64,000 nt of DNA from Camellia lanceoleosa (Eukaryota; Streptophyta; Magnoliopsida; Ericales; Theaceae). Shown piece by piece: positions 23,582 through 35,278 of this stretch (the first letter of the stretch is position 1; every line of letters starts with the position of its first letter). Location of the stretch: assembly GCA_025200525.1 (NCBI GenBank), contig CM045761.1, forward strand, positions 205,130,254 to 205,194,253. The letters run 5' to 3'. A program made the position numbers and the translations under genes. Below the pieces are notes generated by a model, which was not told the origin of the DNA, made no database searches, and saw nothing but the letters and a program-made list of their open reading frames with translations.

Positions 23582-25585
23582 TGTCACACCCTAAAAAGTC
23601 CTACTCAAGTAGCCATACAACCAATAATACCAACACACATAATTCCAAACAAATAGAATAATAGAATCAATCATACATAACATTCTTTCCACTTGAACTA
23701 TTCTTAAAATGGAGTTTTACACGAGTATTCTATTACATTCTTCCAAAATAGGAATCCAAAAGAAGGAAAACAGTTCAAAAGAAAAGAGAAAAAAGTTATC
23801 CAAAAAAAAAAATTCATAAGGACGTCTTGCTTATCACAATGTTCTACCATCACTAGACATAAACAATAATCCCCCAAAAACAATTACAATTGCCAATACA
23901 ATGTCCCCAACAAAACTTCTACAAAAGGATGCTAGCTGAATAGACATCAATGTTTGGGAGGTATCTCGTCCTCGTTTCTTGAAAATTTGTTAGTTTTTGG
24001 GGTGAGCATAAGCTCAGTAAGTGATGCATTTAACAGAATATATAATCATTTGAAAAGTTCATGCTTATGCAATGCATGGTGAAATCAACAAGGTTATAGA
24101 ATAACTTTAGAGTATGCCATTTATTGGGTATAACACATTAAATATAACTTACTTCATAACCATACGTACGTAAATAATTCCAAACATAAATATAGAAATT
24201 GAATTCCCACATTGCCGGCTCTAGAAACGGTGGGGCGATGGGCACCCAAAACATTACACTTCCACATTTGCCGGCTCCATAAACGGCAAAGACGTGGACA
24301 CTCAAAACCATCCATGTTTCTACATTTACCGACTCTAGAAACGACAGGCTCGTAGACACCTAAAAACACATTCCCACATTCGTCCAATGATAAGCCCAGA
24401 TAGGGCAATTGGGCACCTGGACTCCCTGCGCGAGTACCAAATACAATACTCAATTCAACTCCAACCCAACTCGCTAACCAGACTCGTAGACTATCTACCC
24501 ATTTCTAACTCTCAACCAATCATACAAAACGGAACCAAGCAGAATTAAATAATACAATATGATGCATGGATTTATGCGTTACTTTCCTAATGTGATGTTA
24601 ATTCATAATAATTCCGCTTCACGGTTCATGTTCCAAGGATCAATTATCAAGTAATCATCATCCACTTTTCAAGGTTTATGTTAAGGAGGAACCAACAATC
24701 TTATATTTCAATCTCAAAATAAAGTATTTGCACTCAATTTCATGTTTCAGAAATCAATTAAGCAAAACCCTTTTATATAAATTAGATTTGAAAACTAGGG
24801 TTTGAGTACAACTTTGGGGCTTTTCACTCTTTTATGAAATTGGAATAATTATCCATCATGAACAATGATTTTCATTCATAATAAGTGCAAATCTATCAAT
24901 AATCACAACATTTCACCATCAGCATTCATCAAGCTCAAGCCAATACATATATATATATATGTATATTTATATCTATTTACATGAATAGGTTGAGAATATA
25001 CCACACAAGCTATTCAAATTGAAATATAAAGAGTTAAATACACCCCTATCTCGAGTTGGAATGCTAGAGTGGTTATACGCGCTCACATTTCGTAGATTTA
25101 GCAAAACGATCGGTGAGAGTGTTGATCTATCTTCTCTTATAACTAATCTTGCAAGATCTTAGGTAGATCTTGAGCTAAATCTAGAGAAATCAAGGGAAGT
25201 TTATGAGCTTGAGAGCTAGGGTTGAGAAAAGGTAGAGTTAGAGAGAGAGAGGATAGAAGAAAGTGGCTAGAAAAGGCTTAAGGATCGCCATTTAAAATCT
25301 GCTGTCTTTGACATCCCGCTCGAGCGTGAGTTCCAACGCTTGAGGGTAAGGCACAAATAAGTGGTCCCACTTGAGCATGGATTCCCTCGCTCGAGCGGAA
25401 AAGAACATGTCGCAGAACCTTTACAGAGGTACAGAGGAAAATACTAGGAGCATACAAATCATGCTCGAGTGGCAACTCCCCCGCTCGAGTGTCTCGCTTG
25501 CAAAAATGCCAAATACTGGGAGCTGAAAATCCACGCTCGAGAAAGAAAGCCACACTCGAGCGGAGCAAGAAACTCAGGTGCCACA
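23582..25585 (-). repeat. 5' LTR of the chromovirus
   Basis: This is the second copy of the LTR (TGTCACACCCT…GGTGCCACA). It directly precedes the primer-binding site and gag on the minus strand, which makes it the 5' LTR. It is followed by AAATT at 25586-25590. Confidence 0.9.
24206..24395. repeat. ~55-bp tandem repeat in the 5' LTR
   Basis: This array corresponds to the one at 12748-12940 with the same unit and copy number, so the array was present before insertion. Confidence 0.7.
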
Positions 25586-25590
25586 AAATT

Positions 25591-26640
25591 AGATTTCCCA
25601 CAGTTTGTCTTCTTCTTTTATAAATGACCCTAATTCCATTGCCATTACGGTTCGAACGGTTTGAAAATAAAATTATAAATTAAATAACGAATTAATATGA
25701 ATCAGTACAATTTTAACAAATTTGACAATATTTTACACCGCCCTACTTACCACCGTCATCTCTCTCCCTCTCTCCATTTTTACTCTCTCCTCTCCCCTTT
25801 CATTATCTATTCAAAATAAAATATTTATAAAAAATACGCAATATTTCACAACTCAACTTATTCTTTTCAAACTTAGTAGTTGTTTGGGATGTGTTACATA
25901 AGTGTATTTTTTGACTTTTTAGTTTAAAAATTAGAGAAAAAAAGATATATGTTTAAGATAAATTTTTGATTTTTTACAAAAAAAATGTGTAATAAAATGT
26001 TGTAATAAAATTAAAATAACCATTTTACCCTTTTAACTTTTTGACTTTTTTGGTAGTTGAATTCAAATGACGAAATTAGTGACTTCTCCCACAAACTACC
26101 TTTGAATAGTATAGACTTTTTAATTTTTTTAATAACTTTTAAACTTTTTGACTTTTTTAATTTATCTCAAATAATTTCATCCGTTCAAAAAAAAACTTTT
26201 AATTTCATCATTTTCAAAAATTATGTAACTTAACTTTTGGGAATATCCAATGTTTGTGCGAGTAACAACCAATTAGTTGTCAGCAACCGTTAAAAATGAG
26301 ATGTACATTTTTAAGACTTCAAAAAATAAAAACAATTGTATTGATGAATAGTTTTCTTTTTAATGAATATTAGGGCATCTATATTAACTCTGTAAAATAT
26401 AAATTTTAATTTTAAATTAAAAATATATATAGTGTTTGTTGATTGAATGGTAAGGGTATTGTTTTTCAAGCCCTAGATCTAGATTCAAATTTTGTGTAGT
26501 TCACTTTATAATTTTTTTTCCCCCTTTTTTGATATAAAAAAATTCACTTGGCAAATTAGTAGAAAATAGGTTTTAAGAGATCAAAGTGAGTTGTTTACCT
26601 ATCATATTTTATATATATATATATATTATTAAAGGGAGCT
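25591..26640. other. AT-rich intergenic DNA
   Basis: I see no gene. CTTTTTGACTTTTT-type stretches recur (25,900-26,170), resembling the interior of the MITE at 41.5 kb. Near 26,438-26,492 a sequence with a weak A-box and a GATTCAAAT B-box-like motif hints at a tRNA-derived SINE relic, but this is below the level I would call. A (TA)n run precedes 26,625. Confidence 0.4.
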
Positions 26641-26659
26641 TTTTCCATAAATCCATCTT

Positions 26660-26925
26660 TAATTACTTATGTTCCATTCAACCCATATTCTTTTTGACTA
26701 TTCCATTAGGTCTTATATGAGATAAGAAGACCAAAATACCCTTTTCATCTACTTATGTTCTATTTAGTTCATATTATTTTCTTATGTTTCAATAAGTCCT
26801 ATGGGTGACATAATTACCAAAATACCCCTAATGTATCTACTTATGTTCTATTTAGTTCATATTATTTTCTTATGTTTCAATGAATCCTATGTGTGACATA
26901 ATTACCAAAATACCCCTAATGTGAA
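26660..26925 (+). repeat. ~88-bp tandem repeat, three copies
   Basis: Units begin near 26661, 26749 and 26837 (CTACTTATGTTCTATTTAG… to …TTACCAAAATACCCCTAATG). The last two are close matches and the first is diverged. They lead straight into the palindromic array. Confidence 0.75.
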
Positions 26926-27197
26926 TGTTCACACCGTCAATGTGAATGTTCATATCGTTAATGTGTAGGGGCCCGACCCGTGTGCAATGTGAATATTCAC
27001 ATTGACATGTTAACATTCACATTGATAGGAGTGTAAAATTAGCTCGCGGCCCGGGGCGAGCCCGATCCGGCCCGTGACAATGTGAATATTCACATTGACA
27101 TATTAATTCACATTGATAAGACTATAAAATTGGCCCGCGGCTCGTGGGCGGCCCGGGGCGAGCCCGGCCTGGCCCGTGACAATGTGAATATTAATAT
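26926..27197. repeat. palindrome plus GC-spacer array, left part
   Basis: Units of roughly 95-115 bp alternate AT-rich near-palindromes (AATGTGAATATTCACATT, CATGTTAACATTCACATTG) with GC-rich spacers built from GGCCCG/CGGGCC runs. The left part ends at 27197, where the viral insert starts, and the array resumes at 35279 in the same orientation. Confidence 0.8.
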
Positions 27198-27439
27198 GTC
27201 AAATAGATAACGGAAGCAGAAACATAAAGAACATGAAGAAGGAAACAGCACAAATAATACTAAAAATAAGTTAAACTAACACTGTAAGTAATAATAAAAG
27301 AAAACAGTTTAAATAAACATTAATAATAAAACTTACAATTGTTTAATGGATTGAAACTAACAATTCTTCAAAATACATAACTTGAAAACGGACTTGAAAA
27401 GAAAATTACAGAGATAGGTTTTTCTCTTGAGGAAGGGAT

Positions 27440-27500
27440 GCTCTCAATTTTTCTAACTCTGCCTTATTCTTGACTGAAGAGGCCCTTTTATAATCAAAAG
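27440..27500 (-). promoter_or_regulatory. candidate viral pregenomic RNA promoter
   Basis: TATAAAAGGG on the minus strand at 27483-27492 lies in the intergenic region after ORF2, where caulimovirids place the pregenomic promoter. A start near 27,455 is expected. In the circular genome this would run across the primer site into ORF1. In the integrated copy it points out into the flanking repeat array. Confidence 0.5.
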
Positions 27501-27823
27501 AGACCACCACTTTGCCTTGTGAGTGAATAGTCTTGACTTGAAATGAGCATCAAAACCACATGGGAGTTGTCTGCTGCTTTCGGTGAATTATTAAAGCTTT
27601 TACTGTGCTGAATTTGTCAATGGAATGAATCATGATGAATGATGAATAGTAATGTTGACTTTTTGATGAATAGTGAACAGTAAAGTTGACTTTTTTACTA
27701 TTCATTGCTTGGAGGCATGTGACTGAGGGAATCAAATATAGATATATATATCAGCAGCTTTTCTCAAAAGACGAGTATTGATTGAAGCTGATAATTATAG
27801 CTATATAGAATCCAATGACTGAA

Positions 27824-29153
27824 TTAAGCATATGGGTCCTGAGCATCTTGGAACTCAGGTCCATATGGATTTTGAGTAGTTGAACCTTCAGAAGAGTTTG
27901 AACCGTCTGAACCACCTTCTGAACTGCTGTTATCCGAGTTTAATTTGGCTTGGGCCATGAGTAAACGAGCCATTTGGAGGAGTTCATCTTTGGATGACTT
28001 GGACTTGGGCTTAACCTTTGATTTGGATTTATCCTTTGACTTGGGCTGGTCAGAACTGGGCTTTGCTGACTTGGATTTAATCTTTGATTTGGATGACTTG
28101 GGCTTAGAAGAACTAGATGATGGGCTTCCAAAATTGACTGGAGGAAGTTGGCTTCCTTGAGTGACTGGAGCAGTTGGGATCTGATGAGCTTTAACCATGG
28201 CAGGTGTAGGAGCATGAATGTTAATCGGGAACTCAGTTTGAACAATATCAACAATTCGTTGAATCTTGAAGTTATCCCACAATTTAACCTTATGTAGCCG
28301 CTGAATCACTTTACCAGAAATACCATATTGCCATTTGAATATCCAAGGGATCTTATATTTGGATATAAAAATAAGCAATTGAGGGAATTCTCTTTGCTGT
28401 GGAGTGAATGAGAAAACAATGGAAAAGTAATTGCCTTGATCCAAAATTACTGATGGGAAGATGTCTGGAATGGCACCATAATGTGTCCACCATCTCAGAA
28501 ACCAAGTAGGTAATTCTGACTTAAACTTTTGATCAAATTGAAGAAACCAAGAGTGACTAAATATTTCATTTTGATATAGGAGGACTTTGAACCAGGCATC
28601 AATATAATCATAATAATTATATTGAAGGGAGTAATTAGGTAAATCTCGAAGTTGATAAGGAGAACCCCATTCAATTAAGGAAACAATATTGTGAATGGTA
28701 AACCACTTTACTAGTGTAAGTACGATCATAAATGGGTTTAATCACAATTGACTGATGGTTGAACAGGATGTCTTTATAGAAGGTAATTGTTTTCTCTGGA
28801 TGAAGAGGAACAAAATGCCATCCAGGAGAGAAATAAGTTTTAACCAGATCATTAACAGATTGACTCTTTGGGTGACTAGGTTCTTTGAAAAAGAGATTAG
28901 TAGTTGTTGAGTCAACATAATCAGATCGAGCAGTTTTAATAGGATTAGGAGGGTATGGAGTAACTGCTTGGCTAGATGAAGCAAAAGGATCATAGGCCAA
29001 AGCAGATGTGAAACTGGGTCGAGGAGTATTACCAAGAACTTGGTAACGGTTAATCATTTCAATAGGATGGTATTGGGTGACTAACTCCAAAGGAGGGATA
29101 AAAGGCTGACTAGTTGGAACCAAGGCTTTAGAAGGGGGCCTTGGGCGAGACAT
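27824..29153 (-). pseudogene. viral ORF2, unknown function
   Basis: The start at 29153 (MSRPRPPSKALVPTSQPF) lies about 30 bp after the end of ORF1. The N-terminal half is proline-rich and then aromatic. A frame change lies near 28,720. The other frame then runs to 27,824. The middle is rich in W/Y/F (WFKVLLYQNEIFSHSWFLQF), and the tail (about 28,150-27,950) is a long serine/lysine repeat of SKSK/KPKS type followed by an acidic S/G/E end. Florendoviruses carry an ORF2 in this place with no known role, and I infer none. Confidence 0.75.
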
Positions 29154-29179
29154 CTGTTTAAAAAGAATTAAAGGTTAGC

Positions 29180-30859
29180 AATAAAGATTAGCAACCACTA
29201 AGGAGATCTAAATAAGTCTGATGAAAATCCAAACAGTTGTAATAATTAGCAAGTAAATGACGACGAGCTTGGATTTGGTGGTACTGAATGTATTGAGCAC
29301 GTTTTGTAGTTTTTTTGGCTAATTTTATCCGGGCAATGCGATAAGCAGTTTGGTGAATCAGATCACGGTAATGGGTAATTTGGGTTTTATGGTAAGCAAT
29401 AAATAGAGTGGCTATCCCTATCCCCCCTGTAAAAATTCTCGGGTAAGGAAATCAGGAATGGAATTTTGACAACCAGGTATATATTCAATAGTAAAATCGA
29501 AAATACTTAAAATAGATTGCCAACAGGCAAAAATTTGCTTACTAGCAAGATTTTGAACATCTTTTTCTAAAACATATTTAGCAGATTTGCAATTAACACG
29601 AAGTAAAAATTTTTGATTTAAAATATCATCTTGAAATTTACTAATACATAAAACAGTAGATAAAATTTCTTTTTTAATAGTACTATAATTTAATTGTGCT
29701 TTATTCCAGACACCAGAGTGATAACGAACAATTTGTTCAGATAATTAAGGAGTGACTTTCTAAAGGAGAATGCCACCATAACCAACATCAGAGGCATCAG
29801 TTTGAATAATTTTGAATGAATTTTCAGTAAGAATACCAAGACAAGGAAGAGACTTGACATATTGTTTAACTTGTTTAACAATAGCAGTATGAGTAGAAGA
29901 CCAAGGAGGAGGATTGTCTTTTAACCAATCAAACAGAGGTTGACAAGTTTTCCTAAGGTCTTTGTAAAATTCAGCAATATAATTCAGTGATCCTAAAAAA
30001 CGTTGTAGTTGAGTTTTATCTAAGATTTCATCAGAAAATTTAGACACAAATTCAATAGAACGACTAATAGGTAAAATAGTATTCTGGTGAATATCATAAC
30101 CTAAAAATCAGACTTTGGTTTGAAACAATTTAATCTTAGGAGCAGAAATGACTAGACCATGACTCTTAATAGTATAAAAGAAGGCAGTAAGATGTTTCCA
30201 GTGTTCACTAATTGATTTTGAAAAAATAAGAATATCATCTATATAAACTATGGAAAAATGACTAAATGGATTGAAAATATCATTCATTATATGTTGAAAT
30301 TCACTAGGAGCATTTTTTAACCCAAATGGCATGACATTCCATTCATAGTGTCCAAATGGTGTAGTGAAAGCAGTTTTATATCTATCCTTAGGATGAATTT
30401 GAATTTGCCAAAAACCATTTTTTAAATCAAATTTACTAAAAATAACAGCTTGACTAAGTCTTTTAATCAAATCTTTTTTATTAGGAATAGGATACCTAAT
30501 CCATTCTAAAACAGCATTTAAAGGTTTGTAATTAATGACTAATCGAGGGACACTTCGTTCTAATTCAACATTTTTATTAACATAAAAAGCAGGACAAGAC
30601 CATGGGAATTTACTCGGACTAATTATTCTATTTTTTAACAATTCATTAATTTTTTTTTACACATTTTAAGTAATTCATGATTCATTTGAATAGGTCTAGA
30701 TTTAGTAGGAATTTGTTTTTCATTAAAATTTTTGATATATGGCAAAGTAACTACATGTTTTTTCCTATGCCAAAACGCAGTAGGTAAAGTTGAACAAACA
30801 GTTGATTCAAGTTTTAATTTAAATTCATTAATCTGAAAAATAATTACGGGATCAGTTAA
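29180..30859 (-). pseudogene. viral ORF1, reverse transcriptase and RNase H
   Basis: RT spans about 30,859-30,000, with FPWSCPAFYVNK, LVINYKPLNAVL, FSKFDLKNGFWQI, MPFGLKNAPSEF and the catalytic YIDDILIFS (about 30,260-30,235). RNase H follows with IIQTDASDVGYGGILL near 29,800-29,760 and continues to about 29,440. A short C-terminal extension runs in another frame to about 29,180. Breaks include a frame change at an A-run near 30,655 and stops at 30,108 and 29,760. Order and motifs fit caulimovirid pol. Confidence 0.88.
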
Positions 30860-33834
30860 TTATTGATCAATTCTTTTGTAATTAATTTCTTCTTTAAGAA
30901 ATTTTAAATGTCTACTTAATCGATTAATAGTGTGAGAGATAGAACAATCTTTTAATTGATTTAATTCTAACATTTCAGGTGGAGATAAGAATTTAAATGT
31001 AACAGGTTGACCGAAAACATGAGTAGTTATTCCTTCACTAGATGTAGTAAATGGATATAGTAAATAGATAAATGGTGTACCTAAAATGATTTTATCAGTC
31101 ATGTTTTTTACTAAAACAAATGAGGTTTTAAAACAGACATTATTGTGACAAACATGAACTTTAGGTAATTTATATTTAATATGCATTTTATTACCATTAG
31201 CAGAGGTTAATCTTTCATGACATTTTTCATAATATTTAGTAGGGAGTAAACCTTCTTGAATGCAATTTAAATCAGCACCAGTATCAATTAATGCAACAAG
31301 TTCTAATTCAAAGTTATTAATAACAATTTTAATTTTTGAATACCATTTTTGAATATAAATTTTATTAATTAGATTTAATCTTTTATTTTCAAGATTGTTT
31401 GATTGAGATTGGTGTGATCGATTATCGAATAGAAGGTTTTCAGGATTAGTATGGTCAGAATCATGACCAGATTCATTAGGAGATTCAACATTATTATCTT
31501 GGAAATTTTCTAAATTTTTATTAGGTTTTAATGTAATAATTTCATCTTCTAAATGTTGATCTTTATTTTGTAGTTCTTTAATAGTTTGTTTAATCTGATT
31601 GATTTCTTGTTGTAAATCTTGAAGTGTAACTTCTTTTTGTTTATTCTTAAATCTTTCTAAAGTTTTAGATAGACTAATAATTGGTTTATCTTGTCTAGGT
31701 TTAGAATCAGTATTATTAATTAATAAAGATTTAAGTCTATCAGTATATTTCTTCTTTAATTCTGGATCATCTAATTTACTAATTAGTTCAATAAGAGCAG
31801 ATTCTTCTTGATTTTGTTTAGTAAGAACAGTAATTTGTTTAACAGGTTTACAACAAACATCATTACATTCTAATTCTATATTATTATCAGAATCATTACT
31901 AGGTGAATGGTAATCAGATGAAGTATTCGGATTATCAGAAGAGGAATCACTAACAGATTGATTTAATTGAAAGATTTCAAATAATTGATTTTTTGATTCA
32001 TTATTAATTTGAAATTGATTAACTTTATCTTTTAATTTTTGTTTCTCTTTACACTTATTAGAATAATGATCTTTTTGACCACAGTTATAACATGTAATAT
32101 CTTTATTAGATTTAGATTTTGGATGTGATTTTGACTTGTAATATTTCTTTTTTGGTTTAGTATAAAATTTATCATTTGATTTAGAAGGTGAATAGTTCTT
32201 TTTGTATTTATTTGAATATTTGTGTCTATGTTTACTATGTTTATGTGGTTTTCTACGAAAGGGTACTACAGGAGGTAAACCATATTGTTCACAGAAATTT
32301 CCTAATTCATATTTAGCCTTGTGCTTATCTTTTTAAGCTTTTTGACTAAGTTTAAGATCAATACACATTCTTAATCCTTCTTTTTGAATAGTGCTAATTA
32401 TATCACCATAGGTTAAATTATCATATTCAATTATTCCAGTAGGTTGACTAAGAACATCTCTAATTTTGTGAGCAAATAAATCAGGTAATTCATTAATAAA
32501 TTTTTCTTTCCAAAATGATTTAGTACAGTCTTTTCTTAACATAACTCTAGAGGTAAAAACATCTTTATACCATCTAAAATTACTTAAGGTAGGATAGGTC
32601 AGGTTACTAAGTTGATCATGTATGCGAGAATATATATTAGTAGGAGTTCCTATAAAATGTCTAACTATTGTGTAGATTAATGTGTTAACACCATCAGGTA
32701 CATAATAACCAATATGTTCATCAAAGATAGGGAGATCATTTGCATCTTTTTGATTAGCATGTAAGATTGATTCACGTTGTTCTGCAGTGAGATATTTTTC
32801 CCACCAAGATTTGAGCATACCGGTAAAACCAGAGGTTATTAAAGAAGCAATTTCAGGTTGAGAGTAATCAGGGTAATTAGTTAAACAACTATTAGCAACC
32901 ATAGATAAATGATTTAATTTTTGCAATATTTGATCTTCACTTAAACCATTAATATTCCATTCATATAATTTTTTGGCAGAGACAGAAAATTGATTAGCAA
33001 GATTATTTTCTTCATATTGGAGATCAAGAGGAGTTGGTCTAGAATACCAATTTTTTGTAAGAGATGTAGGATTAGGTTTAGGATAATGCAATTTGTTGAG
33101 CTGAGTAGAGGGTTGAAATTGTCGAGCTAATTGATTAATCTCATTATCAGTTGAATCAGAATCAGATTGAGTAGAAACAGGTTCTTGTTGATTTAAAACA
33201 GTAAGACCTTTGGAGGGTGAAGCTTGTTCATTGGTAGCTAATTTGGTAAATAGTTGTTCGATAGCTTTTACAGCAGATTGATCATTGGTGACTAAACTTT
33301 TCCGTTTGGAATGATCACTAGGAAGGTTTATTAAAGGTTGATCGAGAGATTGTTTAGTAGATGTGGTATTAGCAGAATAATCATCTAAATTAGTTTCTAT
33401 TTTATCTAATTGTTTACCAATTGTTTTTAAACATTGATTAGTATAATTATTTTGTTCAATAATTTTTTTAATTTCAGGGTCAGTGCCAGGCAACTTAAAA
33501 GGAGAGGCTGGGACTTCAAAACCTTGGCATTCTATAATTATATTAGATAGAGGTGGATGACTAGAGGTAACAGATGTATTAGGGGAAGTTTTCCATTTAT
33601 GTTTTGTGATTGTATTAATCTTTTTATAATAGTTATCCATATATTCAAAGAAAGATAATTCAAAACCATATTCTACCATAAAATCATACCATTTCCTAAT
33701 AATGCTGGATTGTTGAGCAGAATCATATTTAGCACGATAAGCATGTCTTTTAGTTCTATTTTCTTTAGATCTAAAATCAATAAGTAATTTATCTAAATCA
33801 TGAGTAAATTCTTTTTTGATTGTCATTAATTGAG
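30860..33834 (-). pseudogene. viral ORF1, coat protein, zinc knuckle and protease
   Basis: From about 33,834 to 32,333 an open block of about 500 codons contains the capsid core, with KLYEWNINGLSEDQI, GFTGMLKSWWEKYL and WKEKFINELPDLF. After one stop at 32,333 the same frame runs unbroken to 30,860. It includes a basic K/H-rich stretch, the CCHC knuckle CYNCGQKDHYSNKC (32,050-32,091), an acidic/glutamine-rich linker that may form a coiled coil, and the retropepsin with LIDTGADLNCI (about 31,290-31,265) and ILGTPF. The protease triad DTG is intact. The region ends at a stop at 30,860. Confidence 0.85.
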
Positions 33835-34242
33835 GATTGATTGGATGTGTAACTTCGAAATCAGTTTGAGTAGGAGAATTTTGAGATTCTTCATCTTCTT
33901 CAGGTAAATGTGTGTGTGTTGAATAAACAGGTTTACTAATTTGAGAAATTGTAGAGTTATCAATTCCTTTGAGTTTACTATTTGTAGTGTGACCAAGATT
34001 GAGTTGACTATTTCTTCGAAATAAAGGAGTATTAAATATTTCATCTTCAGTTTCAATTTCAGTAGGTATACTAGAAGTACTATGTCTAGAGGATTGACCT
34101 CGATTAAATTTAATGTGAACTGAACCATCAGTATATTGTTAGATATCTTGGATATCTTGAATAGAAGATTGTTGTTGATTATGTTTATAATTTTCATTAT
34201 TAGTAATCCATTGATCGGGGAGAGTAATATTTTTTCATTCAA

Positions 34243-34965
34243 TCATTTGTGAACATTAATATGGGATTCATTATTACTACTTTGGATTAGCAGAGTTTTA
34301 TCTTTTGGACTTTTATGCAAAGCTTGAACATTTAAATTGGTTTTCATACATTTATAATGAACACGATAAATTAAAGCAATATTATGAACTTTTTCTAACA
34401 TATTAGTAAATGAACCATTTAATTGAATATTTAAAGTTAATGCTTTTAAAATATGTGGATCACGTAAACTGAGTGTAAAATCAGGAAAACAATTAAAATG
34501 TACTGGACCCTTATGAAGACCAGTTTCCATCATACCCATTAAACTATCATTATAATCAATAAAACGAGCATCTCGTAAACATAATAAAACAGAAGCATTT
34601 TTTCCTTGTTGGGTTAATGGTTTAATACCAACTTGAATTAAGCCTAAATGAATAAAATTATTACCAGTTTTCAAATGTCTTTTAATTAGATCAACATCAA
34701 ATAATTGACAAGTTTCCCTAGGTTTTTCTAAAGCATAAATTTGTTCAATGGTTTTAACATGCAGATTAACATTAAAATTATTCTGTAAAAAAGTAGTTTT
34801 ATAAATTTCCTTAACAGGTAATTTTGGTATATTCCAATTTAAATCAATTTTATCATTTTGTATTTCAACATCTTCTTCATTAATTACTAATCCTTGATTG
34901 AGTAGTGAGGACAAAGTAGTTGATCTAGAACTGGCTGACGAGTTACTTCTAAATAATCGACTCAT
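34243..34965 (-). pseudogene. viral ORF1, movement-protein region
   Basis: The 240-codon block starts with MSRLFRSNSSASSRST and is the N-terminal part of the ORF1 polyprotein. Position and content (for example IYRVHYKCMKTNLNV near the end) fit the 30K-type movement protein that takes caulimovirids through plasmodesmata. A frame change near its 3' end at about 34,243 and an in-frame stop near 34,139 separate it from the coat region. The linker between them is acidic and S/T-rich in the other frame. Confidence 0.75.
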
Positions 34966-35254
34966 CTTTTGATTATTAATCTGTATTATAGGAATCTTAA
35001 TACATTGTCAAAATTTATCATGTTTTTCACATACCCGCATTCATACATACCCTATTCGGAAGACCCCTAAGTCCAACACTGCCAAACCCTAAGGACTTAC
35101 TCTGGACAGGGACGAAAGTGGGTGACTTAGCTAGGTGGAAAGACACAGATAGAATTTTTGACAGATTAAGATGGCCGAAAACAAAATAACTAATCAAGAG
35201 AGGAGAATGATTAAATAGAAAACAAGACTGTAAGAAACATATACAAACATAACT

Positions 35255-35268
35255 TGGCTCTGATACCA
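35255..35268 (-). other. viral primer-binding site (tRNA-Met)
   Basis: On the minus strand TGGTATCAGAGCCA matches the complement of the initiator-Met tRNA 3' end, as in all caulimovirids. It lies at the extreme end of the insert, so the integrated molecule was opened at or next to the minus-strand priming site. ORF1 begins about 300 bp downstream. Confidence 0.88.
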
Positions 35269-35278
35269 ATATTAATAT

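Larger units (their letters stand above)
12131..25585 (-). mobile_element. complete decayed Ty3/Gypsy chromovirus (Tekay/Del-like)
   Basis: Two ~2.0-kb near-identical direct repeats (TGTCACACCC…GTGCCACA) bound the element. The target duplication AAATT is present at 12126-12130 and 25586-25590. All protein regions read on the minus strand in the Gypsy order gag, protease, RT, RNase H, integrase, chromodomain. The C-terminal chromodomain marks a chromovirus. Every region carries stops or frame changes, so the element cannot be autonomous. A 4.1-kb solo LTR is inserted between protease and RT. Confidence 0.92.
27198..35267 (-). other. endogenous caulimovirid, genome-length, florendovirus-like
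   Basis: An ~8.07-kb insert carries a plant pararetrovirus genome in minus orientation: tRNA-Met primer site, ORF1 (movement, coat, zinc knuckle, protease, RT, RNase H), ORF2, then an intergenic promoter. A single long polyprotein followed by an ORF2 of unknown role is the layout described for florendoviruses, so I assign it there by inference. The 11-bp AATATTAATAT flanks both sides (27187-27197 and 35268-35278). Both reading frames carry several stops and frame changes, so it is a non-functional genomic relic. No LTRs or integrase are present. Confidence 0.88.

Noticed and set aside
26438..26492. SINE-like A and B boxes
   Set aside because: The B box (GATTCAAATTTTG) is degenerate, and no 3' tail or target duplication could be set.
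33826..34242. 138-codon minus ORF between movement and coat regions
   Set aside because: It is the wrong frame after a frame change. The other frame has the S/T-rich linker that continues into the coat protein.
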